A stretch of 64,000 nt of DNA from CAYOSU01 sp964406735 (GCA_964406735.1 CAYOSU010000001.1:1-64000); one strand, 5' to 3'. Positions 41,271-50,073 are shown, counted from the stretch's first letter. The notes: generated by a model not told the origin, from the letters alone. Program-made: numbers and translations.

Positions 41271-41409
41271 GAAATTCGGCTTTGAGTATGGTAATATGTA
41301 CTCATAGCAGTATTGTGTTTTAACAAACGACTCGTTTAATAAAACATAGCTACGCTATGCTGAATAATTTGAAAATAATATCACCCGGTAAACGGGCTAA
41401 GGAGGAGAA

Positions 41410-42945
41410 ATGAAATATACTATCGATATTAACGGAAAGACAAGAGCTACAGATTATTCGTGGCAGTTCGGTTTTGGCAACGACCACGCATTTCAGATGC
41501 ACAGAACGGATTTTTGTGAGCATTTGAAGCTTGCGCACGACGAACTCGGAATAAAATATAACCGCTTCCACGGTATTTTTGACGATGATATGTTGACTCG
41601 CCAACAGCTTTCGGAGTTCATACCGCTTCCCGGCGCAGATAAAGTATTCGAGAAAAACTTCCGCCAGTGCGGACACGTTTTCGACAACTGCCTTAAATGC
41701 GGCGTAAAGCCCTTCGTCGAGTTGTCGTTTATGCCGAGCAGTCTTGCCAAGGGCAAAAAGACAGGGCTTCACTATAAGAACAATATCTGTATGCCCAAAA
41801 ATCTTAGCAATTGGAGCGATTATATCAAGAGCTTTGTCGAGTTCTTGCTCGACCGTTACGGAAAAGAAGAAGTAGAAAGCTGGTACTTCGAGGTTTGGAA
41901 CGAACCTGATCTTCCGACCTTTTTCGCAGGTACGCAGAAGGATTACTTCAAGCTTTATGAGGTTACCGCAAAGGCGATCAAGAGTGTTGATGAAAATCTC
42001 AGAGTCGGCGGGCCTTCTACGAGTGCGATAAAATGGGTTGATGAATTTATTGCGTTCTGCGAGGAGAATAAAGTTCCTTATGACTTCGTTTCTACGCACC
42101 ACTATCCGGGCGACGGCTTCGGCAATGCGATAGGACTTCCCAACGTAAAGGGCATGCTTCAAACGGTCAGCGAGGGCGCAAAGAACGGAACTGACCTTGG
42201 AGACGTAATAAGAGACGTATTTTATAGCGACGACAAGGCAAAAGCGCTTCCCAAGGGAAGACTTACAGTCCTTGACGACGAGTTAGTGCCCAAGTGCAAG
42301 AACGTTCCCGTGATGATCACCGAGTGGAACTCGATGGCGATATTCGGCGCACCTATTCACGACGAAAAATATTCCGCAGCGTTCGTAGTCAAGACCTGCA
42401 TGGACCTTAACAACGACATCGACGGCTATATGTTCTGGTGCGTTTCCGATATTTTCGAGGAGATATTCCAGCTTAACAAGCCTTTCGTTGGTTCGTTCGG
42501 AATAATTTCCAACGACGGTATCCCCAAGCCCAATTTCTGGGGCTTCAAGATGCTCTCCGAGCTTTATCCCGAAAGGCTTGATGTAGCGTTCAGAACGAAC
42601 GAAGACGTCGAATACGCAGTTTTCAAGAGCGGAGACAAGGCGCAGGTCCTCGTATATGCTCAAAGCACCGACAGAAATGAGAATAAGGAGTACGAGGTGG
42701 AGTTTGAGCTCAATAAAGCGTTCTCTTCGGCAACGGTAGAGATAATCGACGACACTCACTGCAACCCCAAGAAACTTTGGGAGGATATAGGTGCGCCCAA
42801 GAATCTCAAGCTTTCCGAGGTAGAGGATATCAAGGCAAAGACGAAGCTCGTTAAAGAGCCTTACGAGGTGGCAACAAACGGCGACGTTACGACGATAAAG
42901 ACTACCCTTAGGACTAACGACGTCAAGCTTTTTACGCTTGAATAA
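41410..42945 (+). CDS. Glycoside hydrolase family 39 (beta-xylosidase-like)
   Basis: 511-aa clan GH-A enzyme. The acid/base E165 is in FEVWNEPDLP and the nucleophile E305 in VMITEWNSM, the standard GH-A pair after strands 4 and 7. STHHYPGDG (about 228-236) and RFHGIFDDDM (about 52-61) fit GH39. The C-terminal 100 residues form a beta sandwich. Likely substrates are xylo-oligosaccharides, although GH39 also includes other specificities. No signal peptide. AAGGAGGAG lies 3-8 nt before the ATG. It follows the GH3 terminator and precedes the MBL-fold gene. Confidence 0.87.
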   Translation: MKYTIDINGKTRATDYSWQFGFGNDHAFQMHRTDFCEHLKLAHDELGIKYNRFHGIFDDDMLTRQQLSEFIPLPGADKVFEKNFRQCGHVFDNCLKCGVKPFVELSFMPSSLAKGKKTGLHYKNNICMPKNLSNWSDYIKSFVEFLLDRYGKEEVESWYFEVWNEPDLPTFFAGTQKDYFKLYEVTAKAIKSVDENLRVGGPSTSAIKWVDEFIAFCEENKVPYDFVSTHHYPGDGFGNAIGLPNVKGMLQTVSEGAKNGTDLGDVIRDVFYSDDKAKALPKGRLTVLDDELVPKCKNVPVMITEWNSMAIFGAPIHDEKYSAAFVVKTCMDLNNDIDGYMFWCVSDIFEEIFQLNKPFVGSFGIISNDGIPKPNFWGFKMLSELYPERLDVAFRTNEDVEYAVFKSGDKAQVLVYAQSTDRNENKEYEVEFELNKAFSSATVEIIDDTHCNPKKLWEDIGAPKNLKLSEVEDIKAKTKLVKEPYEVATNGDVTTIKTTLRTNDVKLFTLE

Positions 42946-43009
42946 AGGCAAATTCAAGCTTCCCTCGGTTCTTTTCGAGGGGAATTTATGAAAATATAGG
43001 AGGGGAAAT

Positions 43010-43846
43010 ATGAAAAAACAGTACGAGCTCAAAAAGATAAATAAAGAGACGTACGAGATAGTCGATATGACTATATCGTCCAACAAGGTGATGATGTATC
43101 TTCTTGTCGGCGAGAAAAAGGCAATGCTCATTGACAGCGGCTACGGCGGACTTGATCTTCCGGCAATCGTTAAGACGGTAACCGATCTTCCCGTAATATG
43201 CGTGAACACTCACGGGCATCTCGACCATGCGTTAGGCGCATATATGTTCGAAGAGTCTTACCTTCATTCGGCAGACGTTGAGGTCTTTAAGGAGCATTGC
43301 ACGGCAGAGTCGTTTGAAAAGATAGCCTACGGCAATGGCGTAAAGATCCTTCCAAAGGAAAGCTTCCCGAAAGAGTACGTAGATTTTGTTGACGGCTTAT
43401 CGAAGATAGAAAGACCTTGTCCGAAACCTATCGAGGACGTTAAATGCTTCGATCTTGGCGGCAGAAGAGTTGAATGGTATCACATTCCCGGACATACACA
43501 AGGCTCGATTGCGCTTTACGATGAAAAATACAACCTGCTATTCGATTCAGATGCGTGCGGCATGGGTGTGTGGCTGTTCTTGAAAGAAAGCTCGTCACTT
43601 AGAAAGTATAGGGCTGATCTTCAAGGCTATTATGAGTATGCGCTTTCAAAGGGTAGCCCCAAACGCTACGTCGGGCATATGAAAAAGCCGTTGAAGACGT
43701 CTGCAATAAAAAAGCTTCTCGATTGCGTAGATATTGCAATAGAGGGGAAAAAAGAGCCGAAACATATCAAGCTTAACTTCGGTGATGCAGATCTGATGTT
43801 TGCTAAGGGCGGCGTAATGTTTTACGACAAAAACCATATCGACTAA
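43010..43846 (+). CDS. MBL-fold metallo-hydrolase
   Basis: 278 aa. The metal motif THGHLDHALG (about 63-72) is HxHxDH; a second His lies in YHIPGHTQGSIALYD (about 158-172), an Asp in LLFDSDACGMG (about 179-189), and the last His in VGHMKKP (about 225). Family members hydrolyse lactones, thioesters, phosphodiesters or act on nucleic acids, so the reaction is open; a sugar lactone or acyl substrate would suit the locus. A TAGGAGGGG site precedes the ATG. The gene ends in a perfect terminator. Confidence 0.85.
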   Translation: MKKQYELKKINKETYEIVDMTISSNKVMMYLLVGEKKAMLIDSGYGGLDLPAIVKTVTDLPVICVNTHGHLDHALGAYMFEESYLHSADVEVFKEHCTAESFEKIAYGNGVKILPKESFPKEYVDFVDGLSKIERPCPKPIEDVKCFDLGGRRVEWYHIPGHTQGSIALYDEKYNLLFDSDACGMGVWLFLKESSSLRKYRADLQGYYEYALSKGSPKRYVGHMKKPLKTSAIKKLLDCVDIAIEGKKEPKHIKLNFGDADLMFAKGGVMFYDKNHID

Positions 43847-43859
43847 GGAAAAGAACGAT

Positions 43860-43887
43860 AAAAAAGGACGGAATACCGTCCTTTTTT
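43860..43887 (+). terminator. Terminator of the MBL-fold gene
   Basis: Perfect 12-bp stem AAAAAAGGACGG (43860-43871) with CCGTCCTTTTTT (43876-43887), AATA loop. Confidence 0.9.
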
Positions 43888-43921
43888 GAATAGTAAAGAG
43901 AAAAGCTTCATAAGATATTCT

Positions 43922-44176
43922 ATGTATCTGTTACAGCTTTTTATAAGCTATTTTTGCGGCTTGCTATTGCTTTTGATACTCGGCGGCGTGTTCAACGTAA
44001 CGAATAAACTTTATATTATTCTTGCCGCATCGAGCGTTGTCGCAGGCACGCTTATTTTTGCATTTTCCGCCATAGGCTACAAGGTGATATTCATCTCGTC
44101 GCTTTCGTATTTTCTTTGCGGCTTGTTCGGTATAGCAGGCTTTACAGTAGTGATAGTACTAAAACTACTCGTATAA
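43922..44176 (+). CDS. Small hydrophobic protein with three membrane helices
   Basis: 84 aa, family unknown: helices at about 2-22, 28-50 and 56-82 with short polar turns. The frame is open from a TTG at 43886 (NSKEKSFIRYSMYLLQ), but that codon lies in the T tract of the preceding terminator and has no ribosome site. The ATG at 43922 is used here, also with only a weak purine-rich stretch upstream. The consistent helix pattern argues for a real gene; expression signals are poor. The region 44177-44358 shows no gene. Confidence 0.4.
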   Translation: MYLLQLFISYFCGLLLLLILGGVFNVTNKLYIILAASSVVAGTLIFAFSAIGYKVIFISSLSYFLCGLFGIAGFTVVIVLKLLV

Positions 44177-44358
44177 TTATGCAATATATTTGCTGCTGTA
44201 GTGAGTATGATGTGGTATAACGGATTGTTTTTATGGACTTATTTGCTGTTTATTAAGGGAACGAGAGTAAAGTGCGAATAAGAAGAAACTATTAAATAAC
44301 ATTCATTGAAGTTGCAATGCTTGATCATTATTGCTACCTGTGATATAGGTTTGAAGAA

Positions 44359-44392
44359 ACAAAAAAAACGGAACGATCAACTCGTTCCGTTT
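44359..44392 (-). terminator. Terminator of galK-galE
   Basis: Perfect 11-bp stem AAACGGAACGA (44366-44376) with TCGTTCCGTTT (44382-44392); on the minus strand a run of T follows below 44366. It is 14 bp past the galE stop. Confidence 0.88.
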
Positions 44393-44406
44393 GATTTATT
44401 TACAGA

Positions 44407-45411
44407 TCAAAAACCATTGGGATATTTTTTTGCGAAGCGATAGCTGTCTGCGCACATCTCATCAAGCGTGTGCGTTGCGACAAAACCGAGCTCCTCTTTT
44501 GCCTTGGTAACGTCAGCGTAATTTTCCGCAACGTCTCCCGAGCGGCGAGCAACTATATCGTAAGGGATCTTGACGCCTGAAGCCTTTTCAAAGGAGTGCA
44601 CCAATTCGAGAACGGAATGACCGTGTCCCGTGCCGAGGTTATATACCTCGAAGCCGCCGTCTTTTTCAAGCTTGTTGAGCGCAAGAACGTGTCCGTTTGC
44701 CAAGTCCTCGACGTGGATGTAATCACGAACGCCCGTACCGTCAGGGGTTGGGTAGTCATCGCCGAAGACGTTGAGCTTTTTGATAGCACCCGTTGCGACC
44801 TTCATAACGACAGGCATGAGGTTGTTGGGCTTTCCGAGAGGATTTTCTCCAAGCTCTCCCGACGGATGTGCTCCTACGGGGTTAAAATATCTCAAAACTG
44901 CGACTTTCATATCGGGGTTGACGTTGTAGTTGGCTTTGATCATCATCTCGATAAAAAGCTTCGTTTCGCCGTAAGGATTTGTTGCCGAGAGGGGTGCATC
45001 CTCCTTGATGGGAACGTCCGCCGCACCGTAAACGGTGGCAGACGATGAGAATACGAAGTATTTGAGCTTATACTCGTTGCAAAGGCGCAAAAGATTAAGC
45101 GTTCCGTAAATATTGTTTTCGTAATAATCGAGAGGCTTTTCGCAAGATTCGCCGACGGCTTTAAGCCCTGCAAAGTGTATACATGCGTCAAAGCGGTAAT
45201 CTTCAAAAATATCACGCATCGACTCGATGTCTCGAATGTCCGCTTCAAAGAAGGCAACACGCTTGCCTGCGAGTTGTTCGATGTGCGCAACGGCTTTCTT
45301 GGACGAGTTGCAAAGGTTGTCGATGATGGCTACGTCGTGTCCCTGCTCAAGGAGCTGTACCGCAGTGTGGCTACCGATATAACCTGTGCCGCCTGTCAAT
45401 AAAATGTTCAT
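44407..45411 (-). CDS. galE: UDP-glucose 4-epimerase
   Basis: 334-aa SDR-type epimerase interconverting UDP-galactose and UDP-glucose. NAD motif MNILLTGGTGYIGSHTAVQL (1-20; GxxGxxG), active-site SSSATVYG (about 122-129, Ser/Thr) and YxxxK in NPYGETKLFIE (about 145-155). ALRYFNPVGAHPSGELGE near 175 is typical of GalE. GGAGG precedes the ATG. It lies 140 bp after galK on the same strand without an obvious terminator between, so the two probably form a Leloir operon. Confidence 0.95.
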   Translation of the reverse strand: MNILLTGGTGYIGSHTAVQLLEQGHDVAIIDNLCNSSKKAVAHIEQLAGKRVAFFEADIRDIESMRDIFEDYRFDACIHFAGLKAVGESCEKPLDYYENNIYGTLNLLRLCNEYKLKYFVFSSSATVYGAADVPIKEDAPLSATNPYGETKLFIEMMIKANYNVNPDMKVAVLRYFNPVGAHPSGELGENPLGKPNNLMPVVMKVATGAIKKLNVFGDDYPTPDGTGVRDYIHVEDLANGHVLALNKLEKDGGFEVYNLGTGHGHSVLELVHSFEKASGVKIPYDIVARRSGDVAENYADVTKAKEELGFVATHTLDEMCADSYRFAKKYPNGF

Positions 45412-45551
45412 AAAATGCCTCCGATCTGTATTTGTGTCGCGGTTGCCGTTTCGGCAAGACGCTCATTATCCCTTAATACGTATTGATAACTTTGTGGTAA
45501 ATATAGATATTTTGTTGCAATGTCGCTTTATTTACCGCATGAATTTGCTGT

Positions 45552-46772
45552 TTATAAGACCTTGCACGCTCCAAGCATTCTCACGCTTGCGTTGAAGACG
45601 TTTTCCTCTCCGAATATCTTCTTAAATTCAGCGATGAGGCGGTCTGCTTTTTCCTTTTCAGCAAAGACGATAGCAGTTCCTGCAAATCCGCCGCCGTGAA
45701 CTCTCGAAGCAATACCGCTTTCAAGCTCCTTTGCAATGTTTACTGCAAGAGCGATGCCTTGATCTACGTCTCCTGCAACGAAGTAGTTCTGCAAAAGGTC
45801 TGCCGACGATGCGCCCGAGCGGTTAATAACGTCCTTTATCGCATCGACGTCGTTTCTGCGTATTGCGGCTTCGAGCTCGTCAACTCTATCGTTTTCGTTG
45901 AAAAAGTGCATTGCACGGAGTATGGCTCTTCCCGATACCTTTGATCTCAACGTGGGGAGTGCATCAAGGAAGTCTTTTTTGTCAACGTCACGAAGAACGC
46001 TCTTCCCGAAGCACTTAGCAACCTTTTCCATCTCGCTGCGTATTGCCGCATAATCGGCTGTGAGGTTGGCGTGGCTTCCCGTGTTTACGAGAACGATCGA
46101 GAGGTCGCCCAAGGATCTGCCGAGAGATTTGACCGTCGGGCTTTCGGGATCTTTGAAGTCGATAGCGGAAATGCCGCCGAGGGCAATGCCCGACTGGTCT
46201 AAAAGACCGCTGGGCTTTCCGAAGTATACGTTTTCGGAGAACTGTCCTATCTTAGCGAGCGTAACTGCGTCCAGTTTGCCGTCGTTGTAATAGTGATTTT
46301 GAACTTGACACATCAAAAGCTCGTATGCGGCAGAGGACGATACGCCTGCGCCGTTGAAGACCGTTGAGTTCATAACGCCGATAAATCCTCCGACGTTATA
46401 GCCTCTGTCCTTAAAGCCCTTCAAAACGCCCTTTACGAGTGCTTTTGACGACCCCTTCTCGTCTTCATTATATTCAAGCTCGTCGGGGTTTATCTCGATC
46501 TCGTCGAATCCTTCAGAGATAAGCCTTATCGTATTCGATTTTTTAGAAAGAAGGAGCATATCGCAGTCGATTGCGCCGACTACTACCTTGCCGTGATTGT
46601 GGTCGGTATGATTGCCGCAGATCTCTATGCGACCGGGCGACGAAAAGACGTTGTCGTAAGAACAATTAAAGCTCTTTTCAAAAAGCGTTGATAATTTATC
46701 TACCCTCTCTTCAAATTTCGCTTTGTTGAAAGTGTTGCCATATAGCATTTCCAATGTCTTGTCGCTTATCAT
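45552..46772 (-). CDS. galK: Galactokinase
   Basis: 406-aa GHMP-family kinase phosphorylating galactose at C1. The GalK signature reads GRIEICGNHTDHNHG (about 47-61); the ATP loop is NGAGVSSSAAYE (about 139-150) and the third GHMP motif GGGFAGTAIVFAE lies near residue 362. AAGGAGAG lies before the ATG. A weak minus-strand promoter (TTCGAC, 18-bp spacer, TAAAAT at 46838-46843) is visible upstream. The galactose can be supplied by the GH2 enzyme. No galT is present in the window, so the uridylyltransferase step must be encoded elsewhere or be done by another enzyme. Confidence 0.95.
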   Translation of the reverse strand: MISDKTLEMLYGNTFNKAKFEERVDKLSTLFEKSFNCSYDNVFSSPGRIEICGNHTDHNHGKVVVGAIDCDMLLLSKKSNTIRLISEGFDEIEINPDELEYNEDEKGSSKALVKGVLKGFKDRGYNVGGFIGVMNSTVFNGAGVSSSAAYELLMCQVQNHYYNDGKLDAVTLAKIGQFSENVYFGKPSGLLDQSGIALGGISAIDFKDPESPTVKSLGRSLGDLSIVLVNTGSHANLTADYAAIRSEMEKVAKCFGKSVLRDVDKKDFLDALPTLRSKVSGRAILRAMHFFNENDRVDELEAAIRRNDVDAIKDVINRSGASSADLLQNYFVAGDVDQGIALAVNIAKELESGIASRVHGGGFAGTAIVFAEKEKADRLIAEFKKIFGEENVFNASVRMLGACKVL

Positions 46773-46969
46773 AATTATCTCTCCTTAATTCATAGGCAAA
46801 AAGCAAACGATAAAAGCGCATACTTTTCGCCTAAAACATTTTAGCATTATCCGTTCCGTTTGTCGAACGATTTTAGGGTATTTTTCGGTTGCAAATAGCT
46901 AAATTATGTCATCAATACGATAAAGATGGTAGATGATTTTTTAATATGCATCAAAGGAATTGAAAATTC

Positions 46970-46998
46970 TTGCAAAAAAAAAGAGAAACGGATATAAT
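46970..46998 (+). promoter_or_regulatory. Promoter of the cobalamin-riboswitch operon
   Basis: -35 TTGCAA (46970-46975), 17-bp spacer, -10 TATAAT (46993-46998), 10 bp before the riboswitch. Confidence 0.7.
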
Positions 46999-47007
46999 CT
47001 TTGTGAA

Positions 47008-47170
47008 GCACGAGGTAGCCCGACTGCGGTCGGGCTTTAATAGGGAAGACGGGTGAAAATCCCGCGCAGCCCCCGCTACTGTAAGGAGTAAATCGCACCG
47101 CACAAAACGCCATTGGACTAACGTCTGAGAAGGCGCGGACAAGCGATCCGAAGCCAGGAGACCTGCCCCG
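47008..47170 (+). ncRNA. Cobalamin (adenosylcobalamin-type) riboswitch
   Basis: The conserved core is clear: TTAATAGGGAA (about 47037-47047), GGTGAAAATCCCGCGCAG (about 47053-47070) leading into CCCCCGCTACTGTA, and the closing GAAGCCAGGAGACCTGCC (about 47150-47167), all B12-box landmarks. A stable stem (AGCCCGACTG/CGGTCGGGCT) precedes the core. It is followed by an intrinsic terminator at 47242-47277, so B12 should switch transcription of the downstream DUF4430-ECF genes off. Confidence 0.95.
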
Positions 47171-47241
47171 AGCTTTGTTGCCGAGGCTTTTCGGGGCGGA
47201 AAAGAGAAAGCGCAAGTTGCGGGATGACCTTCCGCAAATTT

Positions 47242-47277
47242 TTCCTTGCCTTGAAATCCTAAGGCGAGGAATTTTTT
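47242..47277 (+). terminator. Riboswitch expression-platform terminator
   Basis: TTCCTTGCCTT (47242-47252) pairs with AAGGCGAGGAA (47261-47271) with one G-T pair, then six T. It lies between the riboswitch and the first gene, as expected of an OFF switch working by termination. A competing hairpin (TTGCGG/CCGCAA, about 47216-47236) upstream may act in the anti-termination state. Confidence 0.8.
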
Positions 47278-47302
47278 AATTTTACGGAGGGTGAAATTAC
47301 CA

Positions 47303-47698
47303 ATGAACAAAAAAACAAGGAATCTGATTATCGCGATAGCCGTCGCTTTGGCAGTACTGCTTGCGATATACTTTATCGCCATTGCGCCGAATCAGGGTGC
47401 GAAAGCGATAACGCTTGAGGTCGAGATCGAAGGAAAGACGACGACCTATACGCTCAAAACGGACGGAGAGTACGTCGTTGACGTTTTGGATGAGCTCAAC
47501 GGAAAGAAAGGCTTCTCCTATACGACCGAAGACGGCTCGTTCGGGAAGTTTATTACGGGCGTAAATGAAAGGCTTGCCGATGATAATGCGCACGAATATT
47601 ACGCGCTCTACCTAAATGGCAATTATGCGTCGTTCGGTATATCCGAGCAGACCATTGCAGACGGGGACGTTATAAAGATCGTCCTTGAAACATGGTGA
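47303..47698 (+). CDS. DUF4430 (transcobalamin-like) surface protein of the B12 operon
   Basis: 131 aa. Residues 1-30 are a signal anchor (MNKKTRNLIIAIAVALAVLLAIYFIAIAP), exposing the rest outside. The external domain starts AITLEVEIEGKTTTYTL and continues with VDVLDELNGK, GSFGKFITGVN, YYALYLNGNYA and the final IADGDVIKIVLETW, the layout of the DUF4430/transcobalamin C-terminal fold that holds cobalamin in animal carriers. It may capture corrinoids and pass them to the ECF S component encoded next. No lipobox is visible, so anchoring is by the helix. GGAGG lies 13 nt before the ATG, rather far. It is under direct riboswitch control and overlaps the next gene by 7 nt. Confidence 0.85.
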   Translation: MNKKTRNLIIAIAVALAVLLAIYFIAIAPNQGAKAITLEVEIEGKTTTYTLKTDGEYVVDVLDELNGKKGFSYTTEDGSFGKFITGVNERLADDNAHEYYALYLNGNYASFGISEQTIADGDVIKIVLETW

Positions 47699-48204
47699 CG
47701 GAAAAAAACACAAAAAAATTCACCGCAAGAAGCCTTGCTTATTCGGGGCTTTTAGCGGCTCTTCTCGTCGGGGGTAAATATGCGCTTTCATTTATCCCCA
47801 ACGTGGAGATAGTATCACCGCTTATTATGCTTTCGGGGGCGTTTTTCGGGCTTACGGTAACTTTGCCGTCCGTGATAGTATTCTGTCTTATGGATACGGT
47901 AATATACGGCTTTTATCCGACTGTCTTTTTGCAATATATCGTGCATTTCCCCTTGCTTGCGATAACAAGCTTTCTTTTCACAAGAAGCAATAAAGAAATT
48001 TTCAGGCTCGTCGTAATAAGCTTTATTTTCTCGATAGCCTTTTGGATGGGCACGCCGATAATCAACGTGATATTCGAATTCTCGCTGTTTATGCCGACCG
48101 TAATATCGGGAATTCCCTTTTTCGTAGCGCAATGCGTGTCATCAATAGCATTTTTGCTCGTATTATATAAGCCTGTTTCGGCACTTTCAAAGCGAATAGT
48201 TTGA
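47692..48204 (+). CDS. ECF transporter S component, probable cobalamin/corrinoid uptake
   Basis: 170-aa membrane protein with about six helices and no ATPase domain. RSLAYSGLLAALLVGGKYALSFIPNVEIVSP-like N-terminus (helix 1 with small residues, then PNVEIV) matches group II S components, in which helix 1 docks on EcfT. The shared ECF module (EcfA, EcfA', EcfT) is not in the window. B12-riboswitch control and the overlapping DUF4430 gene make corrinoid the likely substrate. Its ATG overlaps the previous TGA by 7 nt. The proS -35 box begins in its last codons. Confidence 0.85.
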   Translation: MVTEKNTKKFTARSLAYSGLLAALLVGGKYALSFIPNVEIVSPLIMLSGAFFGLTVTLPSVIVFCLMDTVIYGFYPTVFLQYIVHFPLLAITSFLFTRSNKEIFRLVVISFIFSIAFWMGTPIINVIFEFSLFMPTVISGIPFFVAQCVSSIAFLLVLYKPVSALSKRIV

Positions 48205-48229
48205 CAAAAACTCGTCTTTGTACTATATT
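48201..48229 (+). promoter_or_regulatory. Promoter of proS
   Basis: -35 TTGACA (48201-48206) overlapping the ECF gene's TGA, 17-bp spacer, -10 TATATT (48224-48229). Confidence 0.7.
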
Positions 48230-48260
48230 GTTGCTATAAGAAAATATTGAGGTATTTATT

Positions 48261-49991
48261 ATGTTAATGTCAAAGCTTGTCGGCGAAAGAGTTAAGGATG
48301 CGCCGAGCGATATTACGATCAAAAGCCACGCAATGATGATGAGAGGGGGATATCTTAAACCCGTTGCGAACGGAATATATACTCTTTTGCCCCCTACTCA
48401 AAGGATCTCTTTGAAGATTCAGAAGATCATCCGTGAGGAAATGGATAGGATCGACGGGCAGGAAGTACTTTTCCCCGTAGTAATGCCAAAAGAACTTTGG
48501 GAAGAGTCGGGCAGGTATTATTCGATCGGCAACGAGATGGTTCGCTTTCAGGATAGAAACGACAAATGGAACTGCCTCGGCATGACGCATGAAGAGGCGG
48601 CGGTCCACCTTGCGAGGAATACCGTATCGTCCTATCAGCAGTTGCCCTTTATGATCTATCAGATACAGACCAAATTCCGTGACGAAAAGCGTGCAAGAGG
48701 CGGACTTATCAGGGTAAGAGAGTTTACCATGAAGGACGCTTACTCTTTCCACACCACTCAGGAGGATCTCGAAAAATACTACGAGAGAGCGTACGACGCA
48801 TATTTCAGAATATATAAGAGGATCGGCATGAGAAACGTCATCGCAGTCAAGTCCGACTCGGGCATGATGGGCGGTAGCATCTCGCACGAATATATGTTGT
48901 TGACCCCGATAGGAGAAGACACTATCGCCATATGCCCCGAATGCGGCTATAAGGCGAATATGGAAGTTGCCGACTCGATACTCGACAAAGTAGATTACGG
49001 CGAGGATAGACCGCTTGAAGAGGTCTATACGGGCGACGCCAAGGAAATAAGCGAAGTCTGCGAGCTTTTGAATATAAAGCCTTATCAGACGCTTAAAGCA
49101 GTTTCTTTTGCGATAAAGGGCGACGGCGAGAGATCGTGCCTCGTATTCATCAGAGGAGATAAAGAGGTTAACGAGGCTAAGCTCAAAAAGGTAATTAAAG
49201 CCGAGATCGCGCCTAACGATCTTTCTTCGAGCGAACTCGTTGCGGGAAATATCGGTGCGTATGGACTTAATCTCAACGAGAAGACGACCGTAGTATTCGA
49301 CCGTTCGGTTGAAGGAGCGTATAATCTCGTTACGGGCGCAAACAAGCCCGAATATCATTTGAAAGGCTTGAACGTAGCAAGAGACCTCAACGTCAAGGAG
49401 TTCGTTGACGTAGCGAAAGTTTCCGAGGGTGAGACCTGCCCCGTTTGCGGCAAGGCAAAGCTTACGCTTTCAAACGGTATTGAGGTAGGAAATATCTTCC
49501 AGCTCGGTACTAAGTACACCGAGAAGATGGGAATGACCGTTCTTGGTGTAAACGGCGAGAAGATAACGCCTATCATGGGCTGTTACGGAATAGGCGTCGG
49601 CAGAGCGATAGCTTCCATAGCGGAGGAAAACTGCGACGACAAGGGTATCGTATGGCCTATGCCGATAGCTCCTTGGCAGGCATACCTTGCTCCGATAAGG
49701 ATCGACGACGAGAATGTTAAAAAAGAGGCGGATGCACTTTACAAGTTGCTCCAAGATCAAGGAATAGAAGTAATATACGACGACAGAAACGCAAGCCCCG
49801 GCTTCAAGTTTGCAGATCACGAGCTTTTGGGCGTACCTCTCCGTATCGTAGTATCTCCGAGATCGCTTGCAAACGGCGAAGCAGAGATAGTCGACAGAAA
49901 GGGAGCTTTCAAGGAGATGGTAAAGCTTGAAAACGTCAGCGAGTTTGTAAAGAGCTATATCGCCGACGAGATGAAAAAATACGAAGCGTAA
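48261..49991 (+). CDS. proS: Prolyl-tRNA synthetase (bacterial type)
   Basis: 576-aa class II synthetase charging tRNA-Pro. Motif 2 is in TKFRDEKRARGGLIRVREFTM-like sequence (about residues 138-156), with the GLTHEE-type proline site given here as GMTHEEAAVHL (about 108-118). Residues about 235-390 form the bacterial editing (INS/YbaK-like) domain. A CPVCGKAK cysteine pair (about 395) and motif 3 GCYGIGVGRAIAS (about 440-452) follow, then the anticodon domain with NASPGFKFADHELLG. GAGGT lies 9 nt before the ATG. Terminator at 50010. Confidence 0.95.
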   Translation: MLMSKLVGERVKDAPSDITIKSHAMMMRGGYLKPVANGIYTLLPPTQRISLKIQKIIREEMDRIDGQEVLFPVVMPKELWEESGRYYSIGNEMVRFQDRNDKWNCLGMTHEEAAVHLARNTVSSYQQLPFMIYQIQTKFRDEKRARGGLIRVREFTMKDAYSFHTTQEDLEKYYERAYDAYFRIYKRIGMRNVIAVKSDSGMMGGSISHEYMLLTPIGEDTIAICPECGYKANMEVADSILDKVDYGEDRPLEEVYTGDAKEISEVCELLNIKPYQTLKAVSFAIKGDGERSCLVFIRGDKEVNEAKLKKVIKAEIAPNDLSSSELVAGNIGAYGLNLNEKTTVVFDRSVEGAYNLVTGANKPEYHLKGLNVARDLNVKEFVDVAKVSEGETCPVCGKAKLTLSNGIEVGNIFQLGTKYTEKMGMTVLGVNGEKITPIMGCYGIGVGRAIASIAEENCDDKGIVWPMPIAPWQAYLAPIRIDDENVKKEADALYKLLQDQGIEVIYDDRNASPGFKFADHELLGVPLRIVVSPRSLANGEAEIVDRKGAFKEMVKLENVSEFVKSYIADEMKKYEA

Positions 49992-50009
49992 TTTTTAATA
50001 AAGTAATTT

Positions 50010-50038
50010 GCCCGATGCAAAAAACGTCGGGCTTTTAT
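50010..50038 (+). terminator. Terminator of proS
   Basis: GCCCGA (50010-50015) pairs with TCGGGC (50027-50032), then TTTTATTA. Confidence 0.65.
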
Positions 50039-50053
50039 TATGTAACGAGGTTC

Positions 50054-50073
50054 ACACAATAAGCAAATTGTGT
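50054..50073. promoter_or_regulatory. Palindromic operator candidate before the GH3 beta-glucosidase gene
   Basis: 7-bp arms ACACAAT and ATTGTGT separated by AAGCAA. It resembles the palindrome over the GH2 promoter (26873-26900), which has the same CACAA/TTGTG arms and central GCAAAT. Confidence 0.5.

Noticed and set aside
39410..41326. 638-aa open frame antisense to the GH3 gene
   Set aside because: Low-complexity Cys/His/Val-rich shadow frame with no motif, opposite a gene with full GH3 catalytic motifs. Similar long shadows lie opposite rpoB, rpoC, the ATPase and proS.
43886..43921. TTG start of the three-helix protein
   Set aside because: The codon lies in the T tract of a perfect terminator and has no ribosome site; the ATG at 43922 was used instead.
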